Assembly: GCA_964454975.1 (NCBI GenBank)
Contig: CAYVVD010000007.1
Coordinates: 1 to 64,000, forward strand
Length of the DNA: 64,000 nucleotides
Source: CAYVVD01 sp964454975
GTDB lineage: Bacteria; Bacteroidota; Ignavibacteria; Kapaibacteriales; UBA2268
Reading direction: 5' to 3'
Every line of letters starts with the position of its first letter. Position 1 is the stretch's first letter. This document shows, piece after piece, positions 1-10,179 of the stretch. Under the pieces are notes generated by a model. The model was not told the DNA's origin and did no database searches. It was given only the letters and a program-made list of their open reading frames with translations. The translations under genes and the position numbers were made by a program.

Positions 1-1
1 T

Positions 2-1048
2 CTCCCTGAGCCTTACGTTAAAATCGAGGATAATACTGAAGTTGAAATTGATCCCGATGCTGATAAGATTACATACCTGGAAGCGTTGAATCGTACTTTG
101 AAAGAAGAATTCCGCGCTAATGAAAACACTTTTCTCTGGGGGCAGGACATAGGAAAAGGCGGGGTGTTTAATATTGTCAAGGGTATGCCCGAAGAATTTG
201 GTAAAGAAAGAGTTTTTAACGCTGCAATTGCCGAGGACATGATTGTTGGTACTGCAAATGGTTTCAGCCGTTACCGTGATGATATCAGGGTAGTGATCGA
301 AGGTGCTGAGTTTGCCGATTATTTCTGGCCTGCAATGGAACAGCTTGTGGAACTTTCACATGAGTACTGGCGAACGATGGGACAGAATGTACCAAATGTA
401 ACTATCCGCTTGTCAAGCGGTGGTTATATTCAAGGTGGCCTTTACCATTCGCAGACACTCGAAGGTGTATTTGCAACATTGCCCGGACTAAGGATAGTTA
501 TGCCTGCTTTTGCCGACGATGTTGTAGGATTGATGCGTAACTCTATACGTTCAAAAGGTGTTACGCTATTCCTCGAACCAAAATTTCTATATAATTTCAA
601 ACAGGCAACCGGTCCAACACCACCAAAGGGTTTTGTTATTCCTTTTGGCAAAGCAAAAATTCGGAGAACCGGTAATGATGTCACAATAGTTGCTTTTGGC
701 TCTGCCGTCCACATGAGCAATTTTGCCGCTGAAGAACTTAAGAAAGAAGGAATTTCTGTTGAAATAGTTGACCTTCGTTCGCTTATCCCCTGGGACAAGG
801 AGGCAGTACTGAATTCAATCCGTAAAACAAACCGTGTGATTATTGCCCACGAAGACAAAGTAACCGGTGGATTCGGAGGTGAAATTGCATCCGTAATTGC
901 TGAAGAAGCATTTAATTATCTGGATGCACCGGTGCTCAGAGTCGGATCAAAGGACACACCTGTGGGATTTGCTAAAGAGTATGAAAGCAAAATATTACTA
1001 AGCATAGAAGATATTAAAAAATCAATCAGGAAAATCACTGAATATTAA
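2..1048 (+). CDS. 2-oxoacid dehydrogenase E1, beta (C-terminal) part, 5' truncated by window
   Basis: This is the thiamine-diphosphate dehydrogenase (E1) part of a pyruvate or branched-chain 2-oxoacid dehydrogenase complex, cytoplasmic. The frame is open from base 2, so the gene starts outside the window. The visible 348 residues are the beta-type module: a GQDIGKGGVF motif, the AIAEDMIVGTANG and YHSQTLEGVFATLPGL segments of the pyrimidine-binding domain, then the transketolase C-terminal domain (VTIVAFGSAVHMSN, GGFGGEIAS). The linker before the beta module (residues about 1-25) has no start codon or ribosome-binding site, so a fused alpha-beta E1, as is common in Bacteroidota and Ignavibacteria, is likely; a separate beta subunit starting at TTG 86 is less likely. 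Which 2-oxoacid is used cannot be read from this part. Confidence 0.85.
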   Translation, partial: LPEPYVKIEDNTEVEIDPDADKITYLEALNRTLKEEFRANENTFLWGQDIGKGGVFNIVKGMPEEFGKERVFNAAIAEDMIVGTANGFSRYRDDIRVVIEGAEFADYFWPAMEQLVELSHEYWRTMGQNVPNVTIRLSSGGYIQGGLYHSQTLEGVFATLPGLRIVMPAFADDVVGLMRNSIRSKGVTLFLEPKFLYNFKQATGPTPPKGFVIPFGKAKIRRTGNDVTIVAFGSAVHMSNFAAEELKKEGISVEIVDLRSLIPWDKEAVLNSIRKTNRVIIAHEDKVTGGFGGEIASVIAEEAFNYLDAPVLRVGSKDTPVGFAKEYESKILLSIEDIKKSIRKITEY

Positions 1049-1125
1049 AAACAATTGTGTGCAATATTCCTGACACTGTCAAATACACCACACAAAAACG
1101 CCTTACATATTTATAAGATAAGTGC

Positions 1126-1160
1126 GAAACCCGAAATAAAGCATTGGAATTTCGGGTTTC
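1126..1160 (+). terminator. stem-loop after E1 gene
   Basis: A perfect 12-bp inverted repeat (GAAACCCGAAAT / ATTTCGGGTTTC) with an 11-nt loop lies 78 nt after the E1 stop and before tRNA-Arg. There is only an AT-rich tail and no proper T-run, so it may be a weak terminator or an RNA 3'-end stabiliser. Confidence 0.5.
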
Positions 1161-1198
1161 CTATTATATATTTGTAAGCTAAGGAGCATGGAAAACGT

Positions 1199-1272
1199 GC
1201 GCCCGTAGCTCAATTGGATAGAGCGTTGGATTCCGGTTCCAAAGGTTGGGGGTTCAATTCCCTTCGGGCGTG
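1199..1272 (+). tRNA. tRNA-Arg (anticodon CCG)
   Basis: A 74-nt cloverleaf can be drawn. The acceptor stem GCGCCCG pairs with CGGGCGT (last pair G-U), followed by the T8-A9 dinucleotide, a D-arm with GG, the anticodon stem TTGGA/TCCAA with loop TTCCGGT, and a T-arm with loop TTCAATT. The anticodon CCG reads CGG (Arg). The CCA end is not encoded. The cloverleaf was drawn by eye. Confidence 0.9.
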
Positions 1273-1306
1273 CAAACTTTTGTTTATCAATGATTTAGAA
1301 GGCTAT

Positions 1307-2038
1307 ATGGCAAAAAGGAATGACAAAAAGGTTGAGAAAGAAGACGAAATTTTAGAAGAATTTGAAGAATACGAAGAAGAGATAGACGAAGAATCTGAAA
1401 GTGAATTAAAAAAATGGGCACTCTACGGTGGAGTTGCTATTGTATCAGTTGTAGCCGTAATTGCTCTTTATTTTTTTTGGAGTTCCGGCGAAGAAGAAAA
1501 AACTGCCGAAGCTTCGCTTGCTCTTGCTAAAATCAGTGATTTTTATGTCTCAGGGGATTACAACAAGGCGCTTTACGGCGATTCCACTTTGGCCGCAATT
1601 GGCGAAGAATCCCTTGGACTGGTTTCAATTGTTGAGGAATACGGCGGCACAGCCCCCGGCAAAAGGGCTGCACTTTGGGCAGGAGATGCATTTTTTAAAT
1701 CGGGGGATTACGAATCTGCAAAAGAGTACTATGATTTAGCTCTCGACTCAGATTCCAAACTTATCAAAGTGGGCGCCAATGCAGGTGTTGCAGCCTGCCT
1801 CGAAATGGAAGGAGAACTCGAAGAAGCAGCTGAACACTATATGAATGCTGCTACTCTGACTACAGAGCCCGGGACTAAAGCCCGTTATTCTTATTACTCC
1901 GCCTTGTGCTTTGAACAAGCCGGTAATAAAGAGGAAGCAGAGAAAATTTACAGCGACATAATCAACGAGGATGAGTATTCAGAATTTGCAAATTTTGCTA
2001 AGACGGGATTGTACCGCATTGGCACGGAAATTGACTAA
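1307..2038 (+). CDS. membrane-anchored tetratricopeptide-repeat protein
   Basis: A 243-residue protein. ATG 1307 is chosen because an AGAAGG site lies just upstream; the longer frame starting at 1214 would run through the tRNA. The N-terminal 36 residues are highly charged (many Glu/Lys), one membrane segment follows (about residues 37-58), and the rest carries TPR-like helices, for example around AALWAGDAFFKSGDYESAKE and AGNKEEAEKIY. The order charged tail, single TM, periplasmic TPRs is that of YfgM-like proteins (the TPR_21 type), which act as accessory factors at the Sec translocon in other bacteria. That role here is inferred from architecture only. Confidence 0.7.
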   Translation: MAKRNDKKVEKEDEILEEFEEYEEEIDEESESELKKWALYGGVAIVSVVAVIALYFFWSSGEEEKTAEASLALAKISDFYVSGDYNKALYGDSTLAAIGEESLGLVSIVEEYGGTAPGKRAALWAGDAFFKSGDYESAKEYYDLALDSDSKLIKVGANAGVAACLEMEGELEEAAEHYMNAATLTTEPGTKARYSYYSALCFEQAGNKEEAEKIYSDIINEDEYSEFANFAKTGLYRIGTEID

Positions 2039-2131
2039 CAAACAGATGGCAGCATAGCCATTTTTGTATTTTATTGCATGAAAATGAAAATAATAGATTC
2101 TTTAATAATTAAGTTATTTTTTGGAGGTATT

Positions 2132-5100
2132 ATGCAACGATTGATTCGTTTGAGCTTATTTGTGGCTGCGTTGGGCATACTCGCCTTAAGCGAGGCTGTC
2201 GCACAGAAGCCGCAAGTACAGGTGTCGGGGCGCATTGCCCCCGGAGAAGTGAGGATCTTCCAAAACGACTCCACCTATGTAATCAATAACGAATATGTCA
2301 TCGGCGGTACTCTTATAATTGAGCCCGGCACTGACATTTTGTTCTACCCTAACGGCCGGTTAATAGACTCAACCGGCGGGCGTATTATTGCTGACGGCGA
2401 CGCCTCAGCAAGCTATACACAAAACCCTGACGGTATTGACCCGCTTGCAACACCGTTTACATCACGTAACCCCTATGGTTACCAGGGTTATTCTGACTTA
2501 AGGTATTTCCTTCATGATGTTTCACAGGAAACTGTTAACAGGAATACCACAAGCGATATTACAGTTCATTCAAGCAAGTACGACCACATCTACAATGTGC
2601 TGCTCGATACTGCAAACAGGCGTGTTGTTAACATGACAACTCCCGGTGTTGTTCCATCGGGCCATGTTCGCATCCCGTTTGAAGCTGCTCTTATGTTCAA
2701 AGCCGCTCGCCTGAATGAAGATCCTGACCTCGACGTAAACCTTTACCTCCTTCCTTGGAGTAGGTATCGTAATAAACCTGTAAATGTTAATGAAGGCCAA
2801 ATCAGGTTTATCGGACAGCCGGAAAACAACTTCTCCCGTGAGTGGGGACATATTATTGTTCTCCCGGGTGCAAGAGCTGCATTCTTTAGGAATGTAAGCT
2901 TCGAAGGTTTCCGCAAGGATACAACAGTTGACCGCCTTTCGATTTACGACGAAAGTATGCCAGGCGCTGACTGGACAAAAATTAACCGCGACCTACTCGA
3001 CCTTACAAATGGTTCAGGTGGTGCGATTACTACTTTCTCATCAAGGACATGGTTGCTGAATTGCGAATTTACTAACAATATGGCTCGCTTCCGCGGCGGT
3101 GCTCTCCAGCTTTTACAAGCACCGGGAGGCTACCCGCATTACATGTCAGTTAATGAATACTATCCACTTGATAAAAATCCGAACATTACAAATAAAGACG
3201 GCAGCCTGTCAGATATTAACGAATACAACCCGATTCCGTTGATTGACAGGATTGATGAAGACTACTCCGAGCCTCTTTCGGATTATGCCCGCCAATACTA
3301 CGACGATGGCAGGCTTGCTCTTTATCTTGGCCGTATGAGAAATTTAACTTTTGATAATAACTATGTACAGATTGCAAATGTGGTTGAAAAAAGGATTGGC
3401 CCTGTTACTGTAATCGTTGATGATACAGACAGCCCGGCTTACTTCCCAATGGGTTACGGCGATGGCGCTTTTGGTGGCGCTATCTACATGTCCGGCCGTG
3501 TTGGCGAAGAAGACAGACAGATTGAGGTCGGCCTTGGTATTAACCACAGCATCACAATCAATGGCAGTGAAGTTAGCTTCCCGGAATATGATTCTTTCGT
3601 AGCAACCGGAAACAAAGCTAATAACTATCAAAGCTCAGGGAGCACACCAGGTGCACGTGGCGGTGCTATTTACGTCGGACGATACACATCTGCTATCATA
3701 GCAGGTCAATTTGAGTCCAATGAGTGCTATGCCAAGTTCCTCCAGGATTCTCTGACCGGATCAAATAGCGGCTACTTCTCAATGGGTGGTGCTGTTTTCC
3801 ATGAGAATACACTTGGCAGGCTTCAGCTTCGCGGCGGACCTGCACGTGAAATTTATGATAATGAAACACGTTTCATTCGCAACAAAGCCGGCGCAGGTGG
3901 CGCTATATTTGTTGATGGTAATACTGACCCGACAGTTTCGCCGATTGTTGGTGGTTCTGATGAAACACTAAACACAAGGGATTATGGTTTTGACATACGA
4001 TTTGAAGAAAACCAGGCAATCAGCTTTGGTGGAGCTATCTACTCAAAGAGGAATGCATGCATCTGGGGTTCAGGTGGTGTTGAAGCCGGCGAAATGATAG
4101 GATACGGCGGCAAGCACTTCGTAAGGTTCACACGCAACAGCGCTGGTTACAGTGGTGGTGCACTTCACCTTGCATTGCCAAATGGTATTCCGATTCCTCC
4201 GCATCAGAGGGCAACATTCCTGGTTCGCACATCATTCCGTGAAAACGTAGTTGGTCTTGACATTGCAGAACGCAACAAGCCGGAAATTCGCGGTGGTGGT
4301 GCCGTTTATACATTGCACTCTGACCTTAACCTTGTCAAAGGCACTGAATTTATTGACAACACTGTATATAATGGTAACGGCGCAGGTATCTGCATGGTTA
4401 ACCCATTCTCATCCTCAAGGCGCTTCTTCGTTACCGATCTTGACAACGTTTATTATAATCACCAGGGTATCCCCTTAAGTTATGAGTCATTCAACGGCCC
4501 GTTCATCTATGATGAAAATGTGGTTTATCCTCCCGATTCAAGGATGCAGACTGTATTTAAAAACAACGAGATTATCGTTGACCAGGAAATCCTTGATTCG
4601 CAAAGCGGCTCAGGCGCTACACAGCGCGGCTCCGGAACATGGCAGACAACAGCCCTGCTCCACGCAACTGACTGGGTTGACGGTACCAGGGGTTATGCTG
4701 TTGGTTACAATGGTACTATCGTTAAGTTCACTAACGGTGGTTCTGATTGGGAATACCAGAGTTCCGGTACAGGTTACAGGCTTACAACAGTTGAATTTGT
4801 CAGCGGTAACACAGGTTTTGTTGGTGGCGACAGAGGTATTATCCTCAAGACTTCCAACTCCGGTATCGACTGGCTCATGAAGTCAACTTCTATCAGCAAG
4901 AAGATTAACGATATAACATTTATTAATACCATAAATGGTTTCGCCGTTGCAGACGGTGGTTATATCCTTAAAACAACTGACGCAGGTGAAACATGGACAA
5001 ACATGCAGCCTGAGTTTGCAAATCTGAATGGTGTTGACTTTGTTAACTCTACAACAGGGTTTGCAGTTGGTGAAAGGGGTATGATTCTTAAAACAACAAA

Positions 5101-8100
5101 CGCCGGATCAACTTGGTCAGTGCAGTTTGTTCCCGGACTCAACACGCATCTTAACGAAATCGAATTTATCAGCGCAAGCACAGGTTTCATTGTTGGCAAC
5201 GCAGGTATCCTTGCCCGCACTGACGATGGTGGAGATACTTGGGAAGTAATCAACACAGGTACAAATTACGACCTGAAAGCTGCTTACTTCGTTAACCAGG
5301 ACAGGGGCTTTGTAGTTGGTAATTTTGGTACTTTAATGGTGACAAATGACGGTGGCGAAACATGGACTGAAGTAGATGCAGGTACAAATTACAGCTTCTA
5401 CGATGTATTCTTCCCGGCACCTTCATTTGGTTTGATTGTTGGCGATTATGGCCTCGTGCTTATGTCAACTGACGGTGGCACAACATGGAGCGAACTTAAT
5501 CCTGCCAATATGAGTTATCTTGACGTTAACAGGTATCACCAGGAGATAATGCTCCCTGAAAACGGCGTTGGTCTCGGTGGTGCTATATATGTTCTTGACA
5601 GTGCAACAATTAACAGGGTTGGCCGCCAGGATTCACTCTTCTTCAACAGGGTGAGAATTCAGGGCAACACTGCTTATACCGGCGCTGCAATCTACTCAGA
5701 CAACTATGATCTTAAGTTTGTTGTAAACAGGTCTTTGATTACTTCTAACACAGCTTACTCAGAAATTGGTACAGCTCAGAATGTAATCTACGGTCCGCTT
5801 CAGTTTGATAATGGTGGCGCAATCGAAGCTAATGAAGCTTCGAGCGATCTTGCCAATGCAGCAATTTATGCTGAAATTCAAGGACCGCTTCCTTCATATC
5901 TATACTCTGAAGCAGCAAACTCAATTTATGATAATAATGCAAGATTCCTTATCAGGCTGCCAGATGCACCGAACACCAAGGGTGTTCTTGCAGGCACTAC
6001 TGGTATCGGATTTGGCGGAACTGACACACTTCGTGGTAACTACTGGGGCAGGACAGAAGCGAATGTTAACCTGCTTTCTGAAAATGACCACAGCAACCAG
6101 GGTGTTATCGAAGAAACATTCTTCGTAAACGGCGGGGATGAAACAGAATCATACCTGAAATTTATGTTCCAGGCTACACAACCTAATGAACAAGGCCCAT
6201 TCGAATTCAACGGTGGTTATTCATACAACCCGGTTCCATTCGAGAATGGTGTTGATGACAACACTCCTGCAGCCGGCTCTATTCCGGCAAGCCTTCTCTT
6301 CGCCGGTGGTGTATATGATATCTATGACAAGGGTACTGATATCAAGACTGCTGACTACAGCAAGCGCAGGATGTCGCCGATTGAAGACTTTGCAGTCGGT
6401 ATTCCTTATGAAATCAGAAGATACGATGACGATTCAATGCCATCATACGGTAAGTATGTAAGACGTTGGGTTCGTGATCCTTTCTGTGTTGAAGAAACTG
6501 ATGATCAGGGTAATCCGAAATATGGATTCCTTGTTGAAACACAGGATGAATACAGGTCGGATGAAGATGGATTGTATTACCATCCGATTGGATATCCGTT
6601 GTTCCTCGAAGCACTTATCAATTATGAAGGCCTTGCTGAAAGAAGCAACCACGATGAATTGGTGCTCAATGAAACAGTGTTCTTTGTAATTAATACAATA
6701 ACAAGTGACTTTATCAGGGTCAATCTTTCACAGTTCGATGAAAGCGCTCCGTTCAGGGAGATATTCAGGACAAGGGTAGAATTTGTACCTGACTCAACAA
6801 ACAGAACCCAGAATACTCTCTGGAGAAGGACAGCTGAAGGACTCGCAAACTTTGGTGTTGGTGAAAACCTCCTCCGTAAGATTGAAGACAATCCTTATAA
6901 TGAAGACAGAGCTGCAATGGGCGGACGCCGCTACCATGCTGCAACAGCTTCAGTTGGTGGCGCCCAGGGTTCCCTGTTCTCGAACAGACCTTCAATGCCT
7001 GCTTCAAACAATGGCTTTGTAACATTCTATGCCGGTGAAAGATTCCGCGCACTACCGGTTAACATCGGTGACAGTGTCAGGGTTATTTCACGTACAGTAC
7101 TTTGGAAAGAAGGTGTAGTGCCGGCATTTGAAGACGGTATTGCATTTGAGATTGTTAATTCAACCAAACCTCCGGTTTATACCGGTAATGTTGATTACCT
7201 CAAGAATCACCTTGACACTATTTACAGGGCTTCAGAATACCCGTGGAAACGTGATCAGGGATTGCTTGATACAATCATTACAACTTATAAGCAAAACAGG
7301 CTTTGGGTAACTGAGGACAGGACTTATCCGGTTGCTCCGGGTGTTTACAGTGTAGCACTTGGCGATGCAAGGGGCCGCGACTCTATACTTTCAGTTACTG
7401 CAATGGATACCAATAAATTCCACGACCCGCGTGCATATATGAATCCTGACCAGTACGCTCAGCTCGATTATGGCTGGTGGGTACCGGACAACGCAGGCCT
7501 TTACAGATGGCTTCAGGTTGATACTGTAAAAGCAGGTGATAATCAATATCAGAATCCACGCGACAATGCATTTGGATATCTCATCTTCCGTGGCCGTCCT
7601 ACTAACCCATACATTGTGCCAGGTGGCGAAACTGTTTGGGTATGGGCAAGGAACTACCCACCGCACTGGAGGACAATAGATTCTCTCAAAAACTACGTTG
7701 ATGAATTTGGCAATGTTCGTTCAGTTGGCCAGGATACACTTGATAAGGCAATCGAAACATTCGGTCCTTACTTCAATGCTCCTGCTTATGATGAAACAAA
7801 TGCACGATTCCTCCAGCAGGATACTATCAACTTTGGTTCGAATTACGAAAACCAGTACACATTCCAGTTGTTTGTTGTTGACAGTGTCCCGAGAATTCTT
7901 GATGAAGGTTCTCCTGAAGAAACAATTTGGAGGACAGACAGCGAAGGTAATAACATCAGGCCAATTGTTGAATACAGGCCATCAGTGATTAAATGCGGAA
8001 GGACTGAAGATGGCAGGCTGATTGCCAACCTTACTAATAAGCTCCGCTTCCAGATGGATATTAACACTGATGATGAGCTTGAAGATGAATATGCTGAAAA

Positions 8101-10099
8101 TAACGATACCGAATGGGACTTCCGTTACGGCAGGACATCATATGGCTTTAGAAACGAAATCATCAACTGGCAGGATACGATTATAGTTGATACAACAGTA
8201 ACCGAAAATGAAGATGGCGAATCGATTGAATTAATTAATCAGTCACGTCCGGTCTGGCTGTCAGATGAATACCTTTCGGTATTTGACACAGATGACCAGG
8301 ATGACCCGTATGCTCTTGAATTTACATTAAGAGGCCAGATTAACGTCAGGATTGACGAGGCAACTGCCCGTCAGATTCTCAGGCCTTCAGTTCAGCATGC
8401 AGGTGCTCTTAACACTGATACGTCATTTACAGTTATTATTAATGACGGTCATGGCGGAATGACTAAGGCAACATATGGTGTCTTTATTAACGTTCCTCCT
8501 GAAATATTAAATCAATCATTACCACCGGCAAAGGAAGACTTCGATTATAACAACGAACAGGCAGATCCTGACAGGAACCTGATTGACTCAAGCCGTATGA
8601 TTCATGTTTTTGACCCGAACTATGGACAGACACATACATACGAGCTGATCTATACTGATGACAGCAGGACAGAGCTTCAAATTGACCCATGCTTCGAAGA
8701 AGCAGGTGTGGTTGATTTGACAACTTACAAGACAACTCCTGATTGGTTGATGATCAACAGCGAAAGTGGCCTCCTCTATGGTACACCGGGTGTAACTGAT
8801 GCACCAAAGAACGAGATGGTTTCAGTTCTCGTAACTGACGAAAACGGCCTTTGGGTACTTAAACAATTCCCACTCAGAGTCGATTCGACAAACCATCCGC
8901 CTAAGCTGTTCTCAGCTCTGGAAGTAAGGTGCGTTGATGCAGACGAGGAATATGTTGATACAGTCCTTGCTATTGATTATGACCTGCTCCGTAACCCGAC
9001 TGAAGTAGAAGAAATTACAATCAGGGTGGTTGAACCGGCTAACGCAGGTATCGAAGTTACACCAAGCACAATAACAGGCCAAATGGCAAAAGATACAATT
9101 CCGGTTGTCATCTCAGCCACTGACCTAACTAATATTCAGAGGGATCCTGACGGCAGGATTACTATCAAACTCGAAATTAACGATGGCGAGGAGAGTTATG
9201 AGTATATTTACAGGCTCAAACTTTCTGACCCGACTAACTTTATAAGCACAATCAGAGTTACTAACAGTATTGGTGCATGGCAGGATCTGCAATGGGGTAT
9301 GGCGGCAGTTAACGCATCTACCGGCGATGGTACCGACGGACTTGACAAGGGCGAACTTGATCCGGAATTCTGCGAATATGAAATTCCGCCATTACCGCAC
9401 AACGATGTGTTCGATTCCCGCTGGACTATTCCACTGGTTAACGGTACACACAGGAATGTTTACCCGACAAGGTCAAGTTCAGGCTTCCTCAGGTACAGGG
9501 CAAATATTCAGTCAGGAGGTGTATTTGGCGGTGGTGCACCTAACTTCCCGGTAACGGTTGAATGGGATGCAAGCGAAATTCCCGATATTAACGACAACGT
9601 TAAGAATCCGGAAGGAAGCACATACTATATTATTGACCGTTCCTCGGATGGCGACCTCTTCAAGGTTAACATGAAGACAGGTGAAGCCAATATCAAGACT
9701 GGTATTGCAGAACTCGAAACAAACGGCGATGCAATGACTCTTACGCTTCTTGATGACAACCTAGAAGGATTTATAATCTTCGTTGACATTGCAAGCGCAA
9801 CTGAAACTAACTTTGATATTACAACAGGAATAGTTTCGGTAAATCCGAACCCTGTAAATGGAAATACTACGATTACATATGCACTCGACGAAGCAGACAA
9901 CGTGAGGATAGAAGTAGTGGACATGCTTGGCAACGTCGTTAAGGTTCTTGTAGACAGCAACCTCCAGGCTGCTGATATCTACAATGTAAACTGGAACGGA
10001 CTTGATGCAAGCGGTGCTGAACTTCCGAGCGGTGCTTACATGCTTAGGATGGTTTCCGGTACAGCAACTTCAAGCTATCCGATTGCAATCGTTAAATAA
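2132..10099 (+). CDS. giant secreted beta-helix/beta-propeller protein with T9SS sorting domain
   Basis: A 2655-residue exported protein. ATG 2132 has a GGAGG site 5 nt upstream and starts a classical signal peptide ending near AVAQ (residue 24). Residues about 50-820 hold parallel beta-helix coils, visible as repeated GGAI/GGAV/GGAL turns. Residues about 836-1129 hold seven consecutive Ycf48-like repeats (GFxVG..G.I.KTT.GG..W), enough for a seven-bladed propeller. Beta-helix turns (GLGGAIYV, TGAAIYS, NGGAIEA) resume after it. A long C-terminal region includes an Ig-like putative domain ending LLYGTPGV. The last 85 residues (VNPNPVNGNTTITYAL ... LPSGAYMLRM) are a T9SS type A/FlgD-like sorting domain. 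It is probably displayed on or released from the cell surface; the ligand is unknown. Confidence 0.85.
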   Translation: MQRLIRLSLFVAALGILALSEAVAQKPQVQVSGRIAPGEVRIFQNDSTYVINNEYVIGGTLIIEPGTDILFYPNGRLIDSTGGRIIADGDASASYTQNPDGIDPLATPFTSRNPYGYQGYSDLRYFLHDVSQETVNRNTTSDITVHSSKYDHIYNVLLDTANRRVVNMTTPGVVPSGHVRIPFEAALMFKAARLNEDPDLDVNLYLLPWSRYRNKPVNVNEGQIRFIGQPENNFSREWGHIIVLPGARAAFFRNVSFEGFRKDTTVDRLSIYDESMPGADWTKINRDLLDLTNGSGGAITTFSSRTWLLNCEFTNNMARFRGGALQLLQAPGGYPHYMSVNEYYPLDKNPNITNKDGSLSDINEYNPIPLIDRIDEDYSEPLSDYARQYYDDGRLALYLGRMRNLTFDNNYVQIANVVEKRIGPVTVIVDDTDSPAYFPMGYGDGAFGGAIYMSGRVGEEDRQIEVGLGINHSITINGSEVSFPEYDSFVATGNKANNYQSSGSTPGARGGAIYVGRYTSAIIAGQFESNECYAKFLQDSLTGSNSGYFSMGGAVFHENTLGRLQLRGGPAREIYDNETRFIRNKAGAGGAIFVDGNTDPTVSPIVGGSDETLNTRDYGFDIRFEENQAISFGGAIYSKRNACIWGSGGVEAGEMIGYGGKHFVRFTRNSAGYSGGALHLALPNGIPIPPHQRATFLVRTSFRENVVGLDIAERNKPEIRGGGAVYTLHSDLNLVKGTEFIDNTVYNGNGAGICMVNPFSSSRRFFVTDLDNVYYNHQGIPLSYESFNGPFIYDENVVYPPDSRMQTVFKNNEIIVDQEILDSQSGSGATQRGSGTWQTTALLHATDWVDGTRGYAVGYNGTIVKFTNGGSDWEYQSSGTGYRLTTVEFVSGNTGFVGGDRGIILKTSNSGIDWLMKSTSISKKINDITFINTINGFAVADGGYILKTTDAGETWTNMQPEFANLNGVDFVNSTTGFAVGERGMILKTTNAGSTWSVQFVPGLNTHLNEIEFISASTGFIVGNAGILARTDDGGDTWEVINTGTNYDLKAAYFVNQDRGFVVGNFGTLMVTNDGGETWTEVDAGTNYSFYDVFFPAPSFGLIVGDYGLVLMSTDGGTTWSELNPANMSYLDVNRYHQEIMLPENGVGLGGAIYVLDSATINRVGRQDSLFFNRVRIQGNTAYTGAAIYSDNYDLKFVVNRSLITSNTAYSEIGTAQNVIYGPLQFDNGGAIEANEASSDLANAAIYAEIQGPLPSYLYSEAANSIYDNNARFLIRLPDAPNTKGVLAGTTGIGFGGTDTLRGNYWGRTEANVNLLSENDHSNQGVIEETFFVNGGDETESYLKFMFQATQPNEQGPFEFNGGYSYNPVPFENGVDDNTPAAGSIPASLLFAGGVYDIYDKGTDIKTADYSKRRMSPIEDFAVGIPYEIRRYDDDSMPSYGKYVRRWVRDPFCVEETDDQGNPKYGFLVETQDEYRSDEDGLYYHPIGYPLFLEALINYEGLAERSNHDELVLNETVFFVINTITSDFIRVNLSQFDESAPFREIFRTRVEFVPDSTNRTQNTLWRRTAEGLANFGVGENLLRKIEDNPYNEDRAAMGGRRYHAATASVGGAQGSLFSNRPSMPASNNGFVTFYAGERFRALPVNIGDSVRVISRTVLWKEGVVPAFEDGIAFEIVNSTKPPVYTGNVDYLKNHLDTIYRASEYPWKRDQGLLDTIITTYKQNRLWVTEDRTYPVAPGVYSVALGDARGRDSILSVTAMDTNKFHDPRAYMNPDQYAQLDYGWWVPDNAGLYRWLQVDTVKAGDNQYQNPRDNAFGYLIFRGRPTNPYIVPGGETVWVWARNYPPHWRTIDSLKNYVDEFGNVRSVGQDTLDKAIETFGPYFNAPAYDETNARFLQQDTINFGSNYENQYTFQLFVVDSVPRILDEGSPEETIWRTDSEGNNIRPIVEYRPSVIKCGRTEDGRLIANLTNKLRFQMDINTDDELEDEYAENNDTEWDFRYGRTSYGFRNEIINWQDTIIVDTTVTENEDGESIELINQSRPVWLSDEYLSVFDTDDQDDPYALEFTLRGQINVRIDEATARQILRPSVQHAGALNTDTSFTVIINDGHGGMTKATYGVFINVPPEILNQSLPPAKEDFDYNNEQADPDRNLIDSSRMIHVFDPNYGQTHTYELIYTDDSRTELQIDPCFEEAGVVDLTTYKTTPDWLMINSESGLLYGTPGVTDAPKNEMVSVLVTDENGLWVLKQFPLRVDSTNHPPKLFSALEVRCVDADEEYVDTVLAIDYDLLRNPTEVEEITIRVVEPANAGIEVTPSTITGQMAKDTIPVVISATDLTNIQRDPDGRITIKLEINDGEESYEYIYRLKLSDPTNFISTIRVTNSIGAWQDLQWGMAAVNASTGDGTDGLDKGELDPEFCEYEIPPLPHNDVFDSRWTIPLVNGTHRNVYPTRSSSGFLRYRANIQSGGVFGGGAPNFPVTVEWDASEIPDINDNVKNPEGSTYYIIDRSSDGDLFKVNMKTGEANIKTGIAELETNGDAMTLTLLDDNLEGFIIFVDIASATETNFDITTGIVSVNPNPVNGNTTITYALDEADNVRIEVVDMLGNVVKVLVDSNLQAADIYNVNWNGLDASGAELPSGAYMLRMVSGTATSSYPIAIVK

Positions 10100-10113
10100 T
10101 TGACTTAAATCCG

Positions 10114-10132
10114 GGGCCGGTTCGGCCGGCCC
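10114..10132 (+). terminator. GC-rich hairpin after giant secreted protein
   Basis: GGGCCGG and CCGGCCC form a 7-bp stem with a TTCGG loop, 14 nt after the stop codon. AGCTTTAAAAAC follows rather than a T-run, so it may only partly stop transcription before the next secreted-protein gene. Confidence 0.5.
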
Positions 10133-10179
10133 AGCTTTAAAAACGAAAAGTAATTATTTAATAAATCTGGAGTTATATA

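Noticed and set aside
1214..1306. Longer TPR gene starting at 1214
   Set aside because: That stretch is the tRNA-Arg gene; ATG 1307 has a better ribosome-binding site.
4960..5256. Minus-strand 98-codon frame within the giant gene
   Set aside because: It is a shadow of the Ycf48 repeats without start signal.
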